This document shows, in pieces, positions 22,898 to 37,615 of a stretch of 64,000 nt of DNA. The notes under the pieces are model-generated. The model did no database searches and was not told the origin of the DNA. It saw nothing but the letters and a program-made list of their open reading frames with translations. Position 1 is the first letter of the stretch. The number at the start of each line of letters is the position of its first letter. The stretch is from Proteles cristata cristata (lineage: Eukaryota; Chordata; Mammalia; Carnivora; Hyaenidae), in NCBI GenBank assembly GCA_017311185.1, contig JAESUZ010004915.1:248001-312000 (forward strand), given 5' to 3'. Made by a program: the position numbers and the translations under genes.

Positions 22898-25709
22898 TCT
22901 CCAGGTGGGTCTGCAGGGGGTTGAGGAGAAGCAATGAGATGAGGAGAACCTGTGACCCAGTCCCTGGGGCACACGGCCCCACAGCCCTCAGCGCCCATTG
23001 GGGGCGGGGTGAGCAGGGGTGGTGCAGGCCATTACCTTTCTTGCCTAGGTGGGCGAATTCAGCGGGACTGGATGGCTAATGGCCATATCTCAGAATGCTC
23101 TTGACATCTCCAAGCGTCTCCGTGTTTCCTCTATTTGTCTCCAATTGAGATGCTGAGAGAATCCACATCACACCGTTTCCGGGGGAGCGGCACCCTAAAG
23201 GCTTTCGTAAAGAAGAGCCACGTGACTGGAGTCATTCAGCCCACTTCGCTCATCCAGCAGAGCGAGCCCACGGCAGCCTCCTCAGAGGGTGGTGGGGGCA
23301 GCCCCTTCTCCAGCCGCGAGGGGCATCAGGGACCGCACGTGCCTCCCCGGAGGACGCCTGTGAGGCTGGAGACATCCCAAATCCTCACCCGAAAACCCCA
23401 CCGAGGAGGAGAGCAGGTCGGGTTTCTAATTGCCTCAGCATAAAATGGCAATGCTAATGTGGTTTCCAATTTCGGTTTTAAAATGCCACTTAAAGGACAG
23501 CTTCAGTTCCCTCACTTAAAACTTTTTTAAAATAATCGCATTTCCTCATGAATCAGGCCGTGGGCATATCTGTCCTTCCTTCCCTGTCAAGAACTGGCAG
23601 AGCAAAAAGGATATTTTCTCGGGTCTTTTCATAAGCAGTTGCTGCTTCTTTGGTCAGAAGGCCTTTGGTGCTCCTACCCAGCACCCACGGTCCCTCCTGC
23701 CCACGGCCCTGGCCCCCGCCCCGGAAGGTCCCCGCCTCTCCCCTGGGGGGGCAGATGGCACCCCCGTGGACAGAGATGCAGGAAAGGCCAGGATGGAAGT
23801 GGCCAGGGGCAGTTTTGGAGAAAAGGTGATTTGGCTGTAGGGAGGAGCTTACCTAGAATTAAAATTATGGGGACCCCTAACAGTTTTATGGGAAAGAAAA
23901 CAAGATGTTCAAACAAAAACAAAACCTTGGGGGAAGAAAGGAAACATAATTTCAAACCCTGAAAGAATATGATCCTAAATTTTGTAAATCTGGATTTTTT
24001 TCTCCATGTTTCTAGTCAAGGATGGAAGTCCTTCACTATATTTTAAGCATAGGTGTGGGAAGGGGCATGAAAATTAAATGTTGTCAAAAGGATGTCTCTC
24101 CTTTCCCACCTTCCCATTAACTTAAAATGTGACTTCCGAATTTGCGCCTGTGAAGACAGGGTGTACAGAAGGCTCAGACCTGCTGTCAGGGGTTCAGACC
24201 AGTGGCCAGGGACCCCATCAAGAGCTTTCTCTCAGGGATCGGCTTTGAAGGCTTGGTCTGGTCTTTGTGGAGGGAGGTGAGTAGGGAAGGGGTACCTGTC
24301 CTTGCAGGGCCAGGATTCATCCCCTGAGATGGAGGTCAGGCCTCTAGCTGTCCACCCAGGACTCAGCTCAGGGACAGGATCCAGAGGCAGAACTCAGGCC
24401 TGCACTTGCTGCAGCGCCCCCAGCTGGCCCAGCTCCCCAGAGCCCACCCGGGTGCTCACTCAGCAAGGATGTGAAGGATGCAGTGATGACAGGAGCCGGT
24501 GACACCTCTTCCTGCAGGTGGGGCCCCAGCCCCAGAGCTTGTTGCTGGCTCCGACCCAGTCTGTGGAGCTGCTACAGGCTCCAGCCATGGGTGAGGCTGC
24601 GGGTGGCCTGGAACATTCCGTGTACCTCCCAGGGATACGTTCAGCCATGAACCCGCAGAAGGTTAAGCCCAATGGCCCTTCTAAGTCCTTCCTTTGGGGG
24701 CACCCCGTGCCCCTCCTGTTTCCTACACCCCACACATCAGGCATCCATGACATAGGTGGGAGCAGAGCCAGTCCCTCAGCTTTCCTGTGCTTGGGAACGC
24801 TCAGTCTCATAGATCTGGGACTGCGAGCATGGAAATGCCTCTTGCCACCACCTCATCCATGCTGTGGGCAGCATCTCACCTACCAAGGTCTCAAATGCGC
24901 TGCATCTACTGGCTAGGGCTTATCTGAGCTCTAAAGGGTTCCACGTAGAAATACTAAAGGAGGCTGAAAACAGGAATGTTCTAGAACAACCAGTCAGACT
25001 GAAGGGAGGGCCACAACGCAAGTCCATGTGCTGACGTTGGACGTGCTACCTTTCTGCCACTGGGGTCCTGTCAAATTCCTAGCAGGGGATGGGAGATGAG
25101 TAGAATTCTAATGCTTACTGCTTGCCTTCTGGGTGGCTTTTATTTCCTTCTTTACTCTGGTCTATATTTTCCACATAATGACCAAATGCTACCTTTATAA
25201 GCTGGATTAAAATAAAAGGAAATGAGTCTTACTTTACAAAGGTTGACGGGAGCAGCTGTAAGTCATTGACTCAGGCAGCGACCTGAAGATCATCTGGGCT
25301 CTTGCTGGGAAGCGCACCCACGACTAATGGAGGCAGGGCTCCCCTGAGGTCAACGAAGCTTGAGCTTGCTGCTTCTAGCTCATGTTCACTGGGTCAGGCG
25401 CCTTGGTAAAACCTGCAAAGGTAAGGCACTTTAGAAAGTAAAACTACTGTCTTTATCTACACACATCCGCCCGCCACCACCGCCCTGCTCATCCCCAGGA
25501 ACATGCCCACTACCTGCTCTCGGGACTCACTCGTGCCAGGACATGGAGGTGCAGGATCGGGGGTGGGGGTGACGCATTGCTAAGCAGCTGGTCACAGGAC
25601 ATGTGGCTATGGAATGGAACTGAGGAAACGCAGGGCACCAGAAGCCAGTCTGGGTTGTTCTTCCACAACTGTTTTGGATCTTTGTCAGCTTTTTAAGTTT
25701 TCAAATTTA

Positions 25710-25936
25710 GGGGCGCTCCCCACCCAGGGTGGTGAGCGTCCATCTTCATTCAGATCAGGTCATGATCTCTCAGTTTCCTGAGTTCGAGCCCCGTGTCGGG
25801 CTCTGTGCTGACAGCTCAGAGCCTGGAGCCTGCTTCAGATTCTGTGTGCCCCTCCCTCTCTGTCCCTCCCCCACTCATGCTCAGTCTCTCTCTCTCTCTC
25901 TCAAAAATAAATAAACATTTAAAAAATAAAAAAAGT
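25710..25936 (+). mobile_element. Carnivore SINE with damaged 5' end
   Basis: The first 30 bases (GGGGCGCTCCCCACCCAGGG) are rearranged relative to the consensus. The remainder is typical: GTCATGATCTCTCAGTTTCC, GTTCGAGCCCCGTGTCGGGC, GACAGCTCAGAGCCTGGAGC, CT tract and AATAAATAAACATTT. Confidence 0.9.
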
Positions 25937-26794
25937 AAAATTTGTAATTTATTTTGAATGTTTCTCTTTCTACGTAAACACTCCCTTCAAAACCTAATTT
26001 TGGGGGGTCATTCTCAAAGAGAGTCCCTAAGATGCACAAGGGCCCCACAAAACCATGTTCTACCCCTGAGGCCAGGCTGCAGAAGGACAGGGAAGGGCAG
26101 GAGGCTGCTGTGATGTCAGTGTCTGACGGTGGGGCCTCTATACCCACCATGCAGCAGCAGTCCCTATGGAAACGCCAATAGCAAGGAGAGAGAGAAGGCC
26201 CAGCCGTGACATGCAGCCTAGGGCACTCGTGGGCCTTACATTGCTGGCCATTGCTGGCCAAAACAAAGCACTGGCTATGGACGGGGGTGGGGGGCAGGGT
26301 GTCTGGACTCTGACCTTGGCCCAGACTCAGGGACCAAAACCCAATGGCATGACTTTCAGCCTCGGAAGACTCTGAATCTGAGGCTCACAGTCTAAACTGG
26401 CTGTAAACAGCCAGAGACACATGGGTCTCACCCATCCGGGAGAGGGGAAGGGTTAGCGGGGGCCAGGGCTAGGAGGGGGTGCTTCTGAGGAGAGGTGACT
26501 CTTACTGGGACTTCAACCCCTGGCACCTGCCTCTGACTCCAGGCCTCCACAGCCCTCTGCAGCAGCCAGCAACCTAGTCAAGGCAGGGAAAAAACAACTC
26601 TACTCCTTACCACCCACAGAGCCCCAACCTGTCTCAATGTGCATACATCTTCCCTGACAGGCGACCTGGCCTGGCTGAGGCAGTTTTAGTCTCAGGCTGT
26701 CCCTGCCAAGCCCCTCTGTCCCCTTCATTCTCAGAGACCCAAGACCTACACTGTGAACGCAGCAGTCTCCTGCCTACTGTGGCTCCCATGCCTT

Positions 26795-26993
26795 ATTTTT
26801 TGTTTGTTTATTTATTTATTCTGAGAGAGAGAGAGAGCAGGGGAGGGGCAGAGAGAGAGACAGCAAATCCCAAGCAGCCTCCATACTGTCAGCACAGAGC
26901 CCAATGCAGGGCTGGAACCCATGAACCACGAGATCATAACCTGAGCCCAGACCAAAAACCGGACACTCAACTGACTGAGCCACCAGGCGCCCC
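26795..26993 (-). mobile_element. Carnivore SINE, minus orientation
   Basis: On the plus strand it appears as a (TTTA)n tail, a GAGAGA-rich tract, CTGTCAGCACAGAGCCCAAT and the terminal CTGAGCCACCAGGCGCCCC. This is the reverse complement of the full element. Confidence 0.95.
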
Positions 26994-29269
26994 TGACTCC
27001 TGTACCTTTTATCCACCACTGGCATTTCCATGAGTTAATCTCTGCCAGGTACTTCCTGGTGGACCTGAACTGACACAGGGCCCAAGTAGATTTCTCTCCT
27101 TGCCATAGCCAGAATAATGAAAGGAGGTGAAAAGCCAGTAACTCTCACATCGTGTGATTCAGTGATGTTTAATGCTTTACCAACGTGCTATATAAAATAA
27201 AACTGCATCTCATCTTATGTACCCATACTCAATCTTAGGAAACACAATCCTAGAAAGGAACTGGCTCTTCCTGAATGAATCCTTGTGTCCTGGTCTCACC
27301 ACCAAGTTCCAGACCTTTCCATGAAGTAGTTCTTCCTCACTGCCGCAGATGAGATGGGTTGGGGGGGCTTCTTAATTGACTGAACAGACCTTCTCCCTCG
27401 ACTTGCTGCCTGTCTGGGCCTGAGGCACCCACTCTGGTGCCCACTCTCTTCCCAAGTTGTAACCTTACAAACCAGGCACTGCCTCCCCTGGAAATACAGG
27501 GGCAAGATCAGAGGACCCAGCCAGACTCCCAGGTTCCCCTGACCCTGGCTATGGATTCCAAATACCAGCCCTGTTCCAAGCCCCTGCTGCCCCTTTTGGT
27601 ACATGCTGGCTCTATCCCAGCTTTGGCCTACTTCCCATTCTTGGCCAGGATGGTGGCCTGGTCCTTAGCATGCAGTGACCCCACTCTTGACTCCACACCA
27701 CCCACACTGGCCGGGTCCAGGCAGCAGGAGGAGTGCAACTTCACCGGCATGCAAACCTCTGTCCTTCCTAGGCAAGTCCAGGCGATCCAGCCCAGGGGGC
27801 GGCAACCCATCACCATCATTCTCAGCCTTGGAAGCTTAGTGTCACACAGCCTTGGACGCTGTGGTAGTCTACTCAGCTAAAGGGATCCAGACAAGCAGAT
27901 GAGGTTACATGTTATTGGATATCAAGGCACGAACCAGTGAGAATTTATCCAGCAAATAGTCCACGAAGAGCCAGAGCCACCCACCACCTGCAGATGTAGA
28001 TTATCACCGGCTTCCCGGTGTCTCTGGCCACAACCCAGGCAGCCCTACGAATCTTGTTACTGGCTCTCTCCATCCCACCATCTGATCCCACAAGAGAACC
28101 CACAGGCCCACGGCAGCAGAGGACAGTGGTGGAGACCCCCTTTCTGGGAGAAGGGCGGCTGTGAGCATCCTCCTTGCAGCCAGCCTCACGCACACACCCC
28201 ATCCTTTCCCCCAAGTATTCCGCACCACAAACCAGACCGCAACCCCTCGCGGGGCCTGGCCTGGCCCTTCCCCAAGCCTATTTCCACTTGGAAAAGTGCT
28301 TCATTTCAAAAGCTGGGCTTCGCCTCCTTGCTAGTTAGTTCTCAAAATGGTCATTCTAAAACACACAACCTTAATTCACCAGCCAATGCCATTGCCAAAG
28401 CCATCCATAAACAGACAAACAGACAAACAAAAAGCACTGCCCATGAGGGCGATGGTTAAAATGAAAAGGTCTGCAAGCAAGAGCATCATCAGCATTCACA
28501 GAAGAGCACTCCACAGCAGTCATAGCACGCAACACACGCCAAAAACCACCGTGGCAGCAGCGAACCCCAGACGGCAACATTTCACCCTTAACCTTCACCC
28601 CTGCCTCTCGGTGCCGCTGAGTGGTTTAATAATAATTCCCTTCACATGCAGAAGAAACAGAAATAGCTTCACCAAGCACCACAGGCCGCTCGGCACAGTT
28701 GATGAAATCCTGGGGCTCTAATGCTCCCAGGCTCCCAAGTTTCCATTAAGCAGCTGCCAAATGGCTCTATCGTGGCCGGAAAGGCACCCTTGCCTCGCCT
28801 GCCTCAGTCCCTCCACAGGCAGGCCAGAGGGGTGGACACGTGTGTCGCTCAGCGACCACATAATGGGGAAGAGGTTGCTCTGGAGTCCTGGCCCTGAGAC
28901 CTCTGTCTGTCAAAGCCAAGTCAGAGCCCCTTTATAATCTTTTTCGAGACTTAAATGTGCGGGTACACAAAGCTCCCTTAATGGAAGGTCGCTCTGGCTT
29001 GTATAACAAGCTGTGTAAACTTCATCTCTGCATTTACTCAGCACCAGCCTTGTTTAATTTCCTGTCCAGGGACTTGTGGGGAACGTGACTGCCCTCCCAG
29101 GGCTCTGAACATCTTTTGGAGAATAAACAGTGCCCTCCCCATTTTGAGACCAAAAGACCCCCAAAAAAGGGCAAGATGCTTTCTCCAACTTTACCAAAAG
29201 GCAACGCAGTTTGACTACATGCTTTTTTTCTGAGTTTCTCATTAGAAAAGTAGCCTAAGACTGATTGGA

Positions 29270-29483
29270 CGGGTACCTGGGTGGCTCAGTCAGTTGGGCG
29301 TCTGACTTCAGCTCAGGTCATAATCTCAGTTTGTGGGGAGCCCCACACTGGGCTCTGCACTGACAGCTCACAGCCTGAAGCCTGCTTCAGATTCTGTCTC
29401 CCTCTCTCTCTGTCCCTCCTCAGCTCATCACACACACACTCTCTCTCTTAAAAATAAATAAACATTTAAAAAAATTTTTTGGA
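29270..29483 (+). mobile_element. Carnivore SINE with 13-bp target duplication
   Basis: The element reads GGGTACCTGGGTGGCTCAGT to AAATAAATAAACATTTAAA. It is flanked by AAGACTGATTGGA (29257-29269) and AAGACTGAGTGGA (29484-29496), a target duplication with one mismatch. Confidence 0.95.
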
Positions 29484-29529
29484 AAGACTGAGTGGACAAG
29501 AACAGGCTACAGAATCTCAGTTGCCTTGC

Positions 29530-29665
29530 ATCCTGACCCAGCTGTGTGGTCTTAGCACATGACGTCCCTTCTCAAAGTTGCAGCTTCCTACTTAGGGAAA
29601 TGGTGGGACACAGCAGTGCTATCTCCTAGGTCCCTGTGAGGAGAAAAATCACACTGAAGATCAAG
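29530..29665 (+). mobile_element. MIR-like fragment
   Basis: The order CAGCTGTGTGGTCTTAGCAC, GTTGCAGCTTCCTACTTAGG, AAATGGTGGGA and CCTAGGTCCCTGTGAGGAG weakly follows the MIR core. Low similarity. Confidence 0.35.
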
Positions 29666-31849
29666 CCAGAGCTCAGCCTGTGGGAAGAGGTCTGCGAATG
29701 GCAGTTAGCAGCCCTGCTCTGCCCTTGGAAGCGGCCATGGTAGCGGTGAAGTGCATGGCCACTGGAGCCTGGCTGCCGAGGGTCAAGCCTCAGCTGTTCC
29801 ACCACTCACAGCCCTGCAAGCCCTTGCAAAATGCGCTATGAGGCTGAAAAGCAGTCGCTGTGGGGAAGGAATGAGCGTGTCAGGGACCCCAGGTTCTGAG
29901 ATTTCCCCTCCTCCCATCAAGAGCAACGGCACCGCAGGGACCTTCCATCCACACCCAGTCCTTTGCAGATGCCCCTGCTCCATGCTCACTTCCTGGATGC
30001 TCACAGCGTGTGAGCAGGACCAGAAATCATTTACCATAAACCCTCATCTTACAGCCCAAAGGGCTGGAGCCTGCCCCAGATTCTTCTTAGGACCTCTCAC
30101 CTGAGCTGCCCAGATTTCCTCCCCTCACCTAGTGTCTTACCTGATCTCATGGGTGGGGCAGGAGGAAGGACAGACAGCAGGGAAATTCCAGGCAAAATCC
30201 CAAACCCAACTCCTCAAACCCTACAATTCAAGCCTTACTGAGACTCAAGGAACTAATACAGCAGGGGCTGCAGCTGGATAAAATCTTTTCTGTTCAACCC
30301 ACACGCTGACCCTCCCCCTGGCCGAAAGCGTCAGCGAGGAAGCCTGCTCTGATTTCACATAATGTCCCCTGGGACCCTGCTGACTGAGAAAAATGCTGTC
30401 CAAAATAGGTCAGGCCTCCCAAGAGAGGGACTACCTCCCCTCATCTGAACGGCCCACTTGCATGACTACTGCCTCACATTGGTGCGGTGGCTGTCCTGTG
30501 CTGACGTGGGTAGCCTTGCTCCTGTCAGAGACAGCTCTCCTGTCTAGAGAACGAGGGGTTGGCCCAAGCATCAGCCAGACATCCTGGCTCAGCGTCTACA
30601 CCCCAGGAGCACAATGGGCAGTTCCTCAGAAACCAGGCGGCGAGACCAGGCAGAGCTGCATCCTGCCAGGTCCCTTCCATCCCACACACTCACCTCCTGG
30701 CCCGGGGAGGTCCCCATGGGACCAAGAGGGAAGCACTCAGAGCCGGAGGCCTTGCTCGGCAAGCAGTTAAATACTCTGTGGAGTCGGGACTCGGAACCAC
30801 AATTTCAATGTCAGAAAGTTTGCAGAGGTGTTTCTCTGAGGCTGAGATGGGATTTATGGGAATGAGCTCTGGCCACGACTGGCCTTGCACACCTTGAGTT
30901 GTCGTATGATGCCTGTGGCCAGGTGTGAGATGAGGAGAGGGCAAAGGGACTGACTCATCTTTCCTCCTGCTCACTCAGCCGGTGCTCCCCAGCTCCACAC
31001 GCACTGCACCGCTCGGTGGGATGAGAGGAATAGCTGTGAACTTGGCTGCCCCGTAGAGATCTCGGGAGAGTGGTCAGACAACAGAGCTAAGACCAAGGCG
31101 AGGGGTGAGGCATCCAGGGTGCAGAACTCCACAGTTCCACACCCCCGGCTTCTCATCTTCCTCCCTCTAAACCTGGCCCTGTCAGTGACAGTCCCGGCTG
31201 GAAGGTGCTTCTAGAAAAGTGCAGGGGCCACGCAGTCAGGGCAGCGCTTTCCATTCTAGTCTAAGGAGCTTGAACAGTTCCTCAAAGGAAGTGAGAAATT
31301 TGGACCAGGAGAACCCCTCAGGGGTTCCTCTTGACTGCTCACCTCTGTTCTGGCCACCAAGCCTTTGCCCTGAATGGCTAGTGCACTTGGGCCATGGCCA
31401 CCATCACACCCTCCTCTGGCCCCCTGTGCCAGAGCAGAGCTGAGCTCGCAGTCGGGGGAGCACGTGTGCCCCCAGGGCACAGCTAGAGAGGAGCCTGGGC
31501 CCATGCAACCAGTCCCAGCTGGGCCCTGAGCTCCTCTGCCACCACCCCGGGCCTCCCCTGCAGGCAGCGTGCCCTGCCTGCGCTACCCAGCAGCCAGCGG
31601 GGCTCCGCGCCAACCCGGCTTCACCGGGAGGGAGGATACCAAGGAGAACGAGGGCAGGTGTCCACGTCCAGCTGCGCCACGCCTCTGAGTGGGTCTGTTG
31701 CCCACAACTCTGTTGGGCATGTGTCCCTGTTCACAGGTCTGTAACCATTTCTTTGTCCGTCATTCTTTCTGTGACCCTGTTTTTCCTCCCTCCTCTCTGT
31801 GCGTCCCTCCGGCCTTAAGTGCTGTGAGGCCGGGCCAGGGCAGTCGCAG

Positions 31850-33350
<1,501 letters not shown>

Positions 33351-33596
33351 GAGGATCCCGGTCTCCCGAGAACCCGAGACTGAACTCAGCCGAACTTGGA
33401 AATGATGGCCTTTGGGGGCTGCGTCCTCTCAGGGAAGTGAGGGGATGCTGAGTTTAAGTAGGTCCCGCTCGGGTCCAAGGGCTCAGTTTTCTTTGAGGGC
33501 ACGGGAGGGTTAGCCGGTCTAGAGGTACTGGGTCGCACCTGCAGCACCCGGTGGTTGGGGATCCGCGTCCCGCGCCTCCAGGGACCGCATTTGTAC

Positions 33597-33602
33597 AATA
33601 AA
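33597..33602 (+). terminator. SMIM32: Poly(A) signal AATAAA, SMIM32
   Basis: TTTGTACAATAAAACTTACC. This is the first canonical hexamer after the SMIM32 stop codon, at the edge where GC content falls. Confidence 0.75.
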
Positions 33603-33820
33603 ACTTACCGAATTGGACCCAGTGCTGAGAACGTTCTGGTCATTGGTCGCGCCACTTTGGAAAGGGGGTTAAGGAAGGCCAGCAGGGCTGGCAGGCCACC
33701 CGCAGCCTCAGTCTGTCACCTACTTCACCCTGAGCCACGTAGGTTTTAATACTTCCTCCTCTCTAGCGTTTCCTCAGCGTCAATCAGGTAGTTGTTCTGG
33801 GAAGTGTTTTCAGAGCCCTC

Positions 33821-33841
33821 AAAAAAAAAAAAAAAAAAAAA
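33821..33841 (+). repeat. Poly-A run
   Basis: About 21 A residues with no recognisable SINE or L1 body attached. Confidence 0.9.
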
Positions 33842-34979
33842 GAGGACTTGCTGCCTTATCTGCAGGAAAAATTCCCAGTAAAGGCTTCAAGGAGCCCTTC
33901 TCTACAGGGCAGTTGCTTGCACTTGGCCCTCTCCTTTGCTCTCAGAGTCTCTTGGGTCCGAAGACTTCCAAGAGCCAGGTGTAGACCAGAGCCATCTGAT
34001 GATGGAAGGGCCTGAGGGTCCTGCCCTGGGATCAGCTCCTGGGATCAGCTCTGTCCTGGGATCCCTGCTTACAGCTTCTTCCCACAGTAGGCAGAGGCCT
34101 GTGCTGGAGAACACAGGGTGGGGGTGGCAAATGGATGAATAGTACCAGCTATGGGGGAGCTGATTAGAAAGACCCTGAGAAGGAACAGAAAGATTTGTGA
34201 TAACCTTGGCCATTTTCAAAGTTAACCTAACTCTAGGGAGTCTACTTTATGGGGGTTTAAATAGTTTCAGGCGTTACCCGGCTCAGTAGGGCACTAGAGC
34301 TTAGAGAATGTTTCACTAAAAATAGATGTGGTAGATTATCCAATTCAGTAGTGCCAAACCATTTGCGGGGTCACTCAGGTTTTGAGAATCTGAAGAATGC
34401 GAGGATGTTGCATCAGGCAAAATGCAGACAGGCACACAATTGTGCAAGCCTTTAGTGAGGGGTGCCTAAGGACTCAAGTGAGGCAGGGGGAAAGATCTGC
34501 CCAGGCTGGAGTCTTGGGCCAGGGCTCCCCACCAATGTTCCACCGCGGCCAGTGAGTGTCCAAGCTTCCCTCCTGGCCCCATCCAGGAAGCAGGACACAA
34601 GAGCTGTAGACAAGGTCTCACCTTGGCCTGGATTAACCACATCTTGGAATGCTAACCCCAACCAACCCCTAATGGTGCTAATTCTGTGAAAACCTCACAG
34701 AACATCTTGGCGAGGTCTTTGGAAATGTAGCCAAACCTCCCCAGCCTACAGTAATGTAACCCAGCTAATCTGCATGACCCTTGGTGGCAGAGACAATTAA
34801 ATGGAATAAATGTAAGGAATATGAGAGCCCCTGGCTGGTGTCATGAAGTAGTGTGCTGCTGATAAGAGGGACCCTTTTTCAGCTGTGATGTAGGCGACTG
34901 GGCGGGGTAGGAGGCCGTAAAGAGACAGAGTACTCCTTCTCCACATCTCCCCATGGGTAGATCTAAAGACAGTATGCAA

Positions 34980-35215
34980 AGTAGTCGGAGCACAAGTTCT
35001 GCAGTATGACTGGCGTTACAGCCCAGCCCCAATGCGCCCTGGCTGTGCGACTCCACGCACATCATTTAATCTATTTCAGCCTGGTTTCTCATCTGTGAAA
35101 TGGGTATTGTTTCACCTAGCTCTGCAGGGTTGAAAGTGAAACGTGGTAACAAATGTGAACATGCTAGCTAGCATCTTAATGTTATTAAGTTATGTTAGCT
35201 CTTATTCTAACGGAG
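34980..35215 (+). mobile_element. MIR element
   Basis: The order GGAGCACAAGTTCTGCAGTA, CCCTGGCTGTGCGACTCCAC, TTCTCATCTGTGAAATGGGT, then CTAGCTCTGCAGGGTTGAAA and a CTAGCATCTTAATG end matches most of a MIR. Confidence 0.75.
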
Positions 35216-35582
35216 CCGTAGGCTTGAGGCAGCAGTGCCGAAAGTTGAACCTCACCCTAAAACAGGATGTGCTCTCACTAGGGCTCACTGTCTACTGTGA
35301 CCACAAACCAGTGCAAAGGCCAGTCCTTGCAGGTAAAATGTGAGTGGATGACTGACTTAGAGGTTGCCTAAGGTTCCTGGGCCAGCGTCGGCTAAAGCCA
35401 GAGAGATCCCAGGAGGCTCTTGGGATCCCTTGATACACTACAGGCCCAAGGCCTCAAAAGGTTAAAGCTAAGAAGGGCTAAGGAAGATGGGGACAGCTTG
35501 GAAAGCATCTGTGTGTCTGCTGCCTTGCTGTGGTTGTGGCCACCTAAACCAATGGTCTGGCCACTTCAACTCCACAGGTACT

Positions 35583-35792
35583 TTTTTTTTTTTTAATGTT
35601 TATTTTTGAGAGAAAGCGAGCAAGAGCATAATTAGGGGAGGGACAGAGGGAGAGGAAGACAGAATCTGAAGCAGGCTCCAGGCTCTGAGCTGTCAGCACA
35701 GAGCCCGATGTGGGGCTCAGACCCACAGACTCATGAGATCATGACCTGAGCCAAAGTCGGACGCTTAACCAACTGAGCCACCCAAGCGCCCC
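35583..35792 (-). mobile_element. Carnivore SINE, minus orientation, with target duplication
   Basis: Plus strand shows T-run, AATGTTTATTTTTGAGAGAA, CTGAGCTGTCAGCACAGAGC and the end CTGAGCCACCCAAGCGCCCC. Flanks ACAGGTACTTTT (35574-35585) and ACAGATACTTTT (35795-35806) are the target duplication with one mismatch. Confidence 0.95.
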
Positions 35793-36369
35793 ACACAGAT
35801 ACTTTTAAAATAAACTCTTAGGTAATTAGGCCTATGTAGAGATCGAATCTAGGCACCGGGTAGGATTGGTGAGAGGGCCTGGACTGGGCCTCTTCTTTTG
35901 CCAGCACTGTGTCCCTGAATAATTTCATTCCCTTCCCTAGCATTATATTGGTTGAGCAGTAATGGGCCTTTCTCATGCTGGACCTAGCCCCCACATTCTC
36001 CCAGAAAAGCAGGGATGTGGCTGAGCTAATGTCTGCCGCTGCTGATATGCAGGGTAAGTGGACTGCAACGTGGCAATGGGACATGTAGATGGGTATCAGG
36101 GGGTGAGTCTGCACACACACAGCCTTCTGCCCTTTGCTCTCCCACCAGGCCCACGAAGCCCTGGAGCCACCTCTGGAGAGCTGGAGCTGGCAGGCTACAA
36201 ACACAGCAGGACCCCTGACAAGCATTTGGACTGCTTTGCCCTTAACCAGCCACTGGGAGCAGACAAGGGGGCTGAGCACATGTTTCTGATGGGGGCTTAG
36301 GGGATGGGTGGGTGGTTGCAGGTGACAGGAACCAGGGAGAAGCAGCATAGGGTGGTAACTGAGAGCCTT

Positions 36370-36585
36370 AGCCTTGGCACTAGGTACTGGCCTTGACTAT
36401 CCACGCTATGCCTGGATCATGTTTCTGGATTTCTGGGAGCCCCACTTTCCTCACCTGTAAAATGGAGATAATAATAGTACCTGCCCCACAGGAGTTTCAA
36501 CATCGCATGAGACATCGTAGGTAACGTGTTCAGCTCATGTTTGACATGTAGTAAGTGCTCTGAATGGGAGCTATTCTTATTATTA
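36370..36585 (+). mobile_element. MIR element
   Basis: CTTTCCTCACCTGTAAAATGGAGATAATAATAGTACCTGCCCC, then AGTAAGTGCTCTGAATGGGAGCTATTCTTATTATTA, is a clear MIR 3' half. Confidence 0.85.
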
Positions 36586-36829
36586 ACCAGGATGACCATT
36601 TCAGAAGTGTTTGCAGCAGCACTAACAGCAAATGTGCTTCCTCGGTGGCTTGAAGTTCTTCTGCAAAAGGTGCCAAACGGTAAAGAAGCCTGCCCCGTTC
36701 CGGCAGGAGTGCCCAGAGTTGGAGGGCAGCTGTCCCGGGTCATTTCTCTCTCTGCACATTCTCACTAAACTAGCTCATCCACTCTTGTGGCTTCAGGTGC
36801 TTTTCAAATGACTCATTCCAGACCTTATC

Positions 36830-37615
36830 CCTGAGCCCATTTGATTATCTCCATTTGGATAGCTCATAGGGAGCCTCAAGCTCTAAAACTCATCATCTTT
36901 CTATAAACATCAGACCTTCCTTCAGTCTTCTCCATCTCAGTAAATTGCACCACCACCTGGTTGCCCGAAGTGAAAGCCACAGTGGTCCTTGTTGATCCCA
37001 AACTCTTCATCTTCCCACATGCAATCCATCACCTTCCAGATACCAGTCTACTCCATCTAATTCCGTCCATCTCCTCCATCGCCACCCAAATTCAAAGCCC
37101 AACATTCATTTTTTCTTTCTCTCCAATCAGAGGAATGTCAGAACTCAATATCTGGCTTGGGCCCCAGCTTATACCCCCATGGCTTCTCCTCGCCCTCAGG
37201 ATTTAAGATAACGCCTTAATCTTGGCCTATAAGACCCAGCACCATCTGCCCCCCACCATCCACTCCAGCCTCATTTCCTCACCTTCTTTTGTACTTTTAA
37301 TCCCTAGGGTCTCCCCTCCCCCATCTGGCTAATGCCTTCTCATCCTCCAGGTGTAAGTTAAATCTCTCTCCTTCAAAAGGACTTGCCTGAGTTCTCAGAG
37401 AAGATCACTTTCCTTCATTCATAGCCCCCGGTCAGCTCCCTTATTACGGGTATTAAATAGCTGTGTAATTAGGAGCCTCATGCCTCTCTCCCTACTACCA
37501 TGTAAGCTGTATGAGGTCAGGGACAGCATGTGCCCAGGTCACTGCTGCCTTCCCAATGCCTAGCATAGTGGTACACAAAAATGGGCACTGAGTCTTTGTT
37601 GAATGAAGTATAATG
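36830..37615 (+). mobile_element. L2 LINE 3' fragment
   Basis: Diverged but in consensus order: CATCACCTTCCAGATACCAG region, GATTTAAGATAACGCCTTAATC, GGCCTATAAGACCCAGCACC, CAAAAGGACTTGCCTGAGTT, CATGTAAGCTGTATGAGGTCAGGGACAG and TGCCTAGCATAGTGGTACAC, ending TCTTTGTTGAATGAA. Confidence 0.75.

Larger units (their letters stand above)
11781..31849. other. TRPC7-SMIM32 intergenic region (20 kb)
   Basis: No protein-coding gene is recognised here. It holds SINEs at 15463, 22701, 25710, 26795 (minus) and 29270, a few MIR/L2-like fragments (12236-12362, about 13880-13960, 29530-29665) and a GGGGA tract at 16372. The rest is unique, often over 50% GC. Open frames of up to about 200 codons occur, but none shows a known domain, and their codon content looks like random GC-rich sequence. 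Repeat-free stretches at about 23050-23640 and 28330-29070 look unusually ordered and could be conserved regulatory DNA. That needs a cross-species alignment. Confidence 0.7.
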
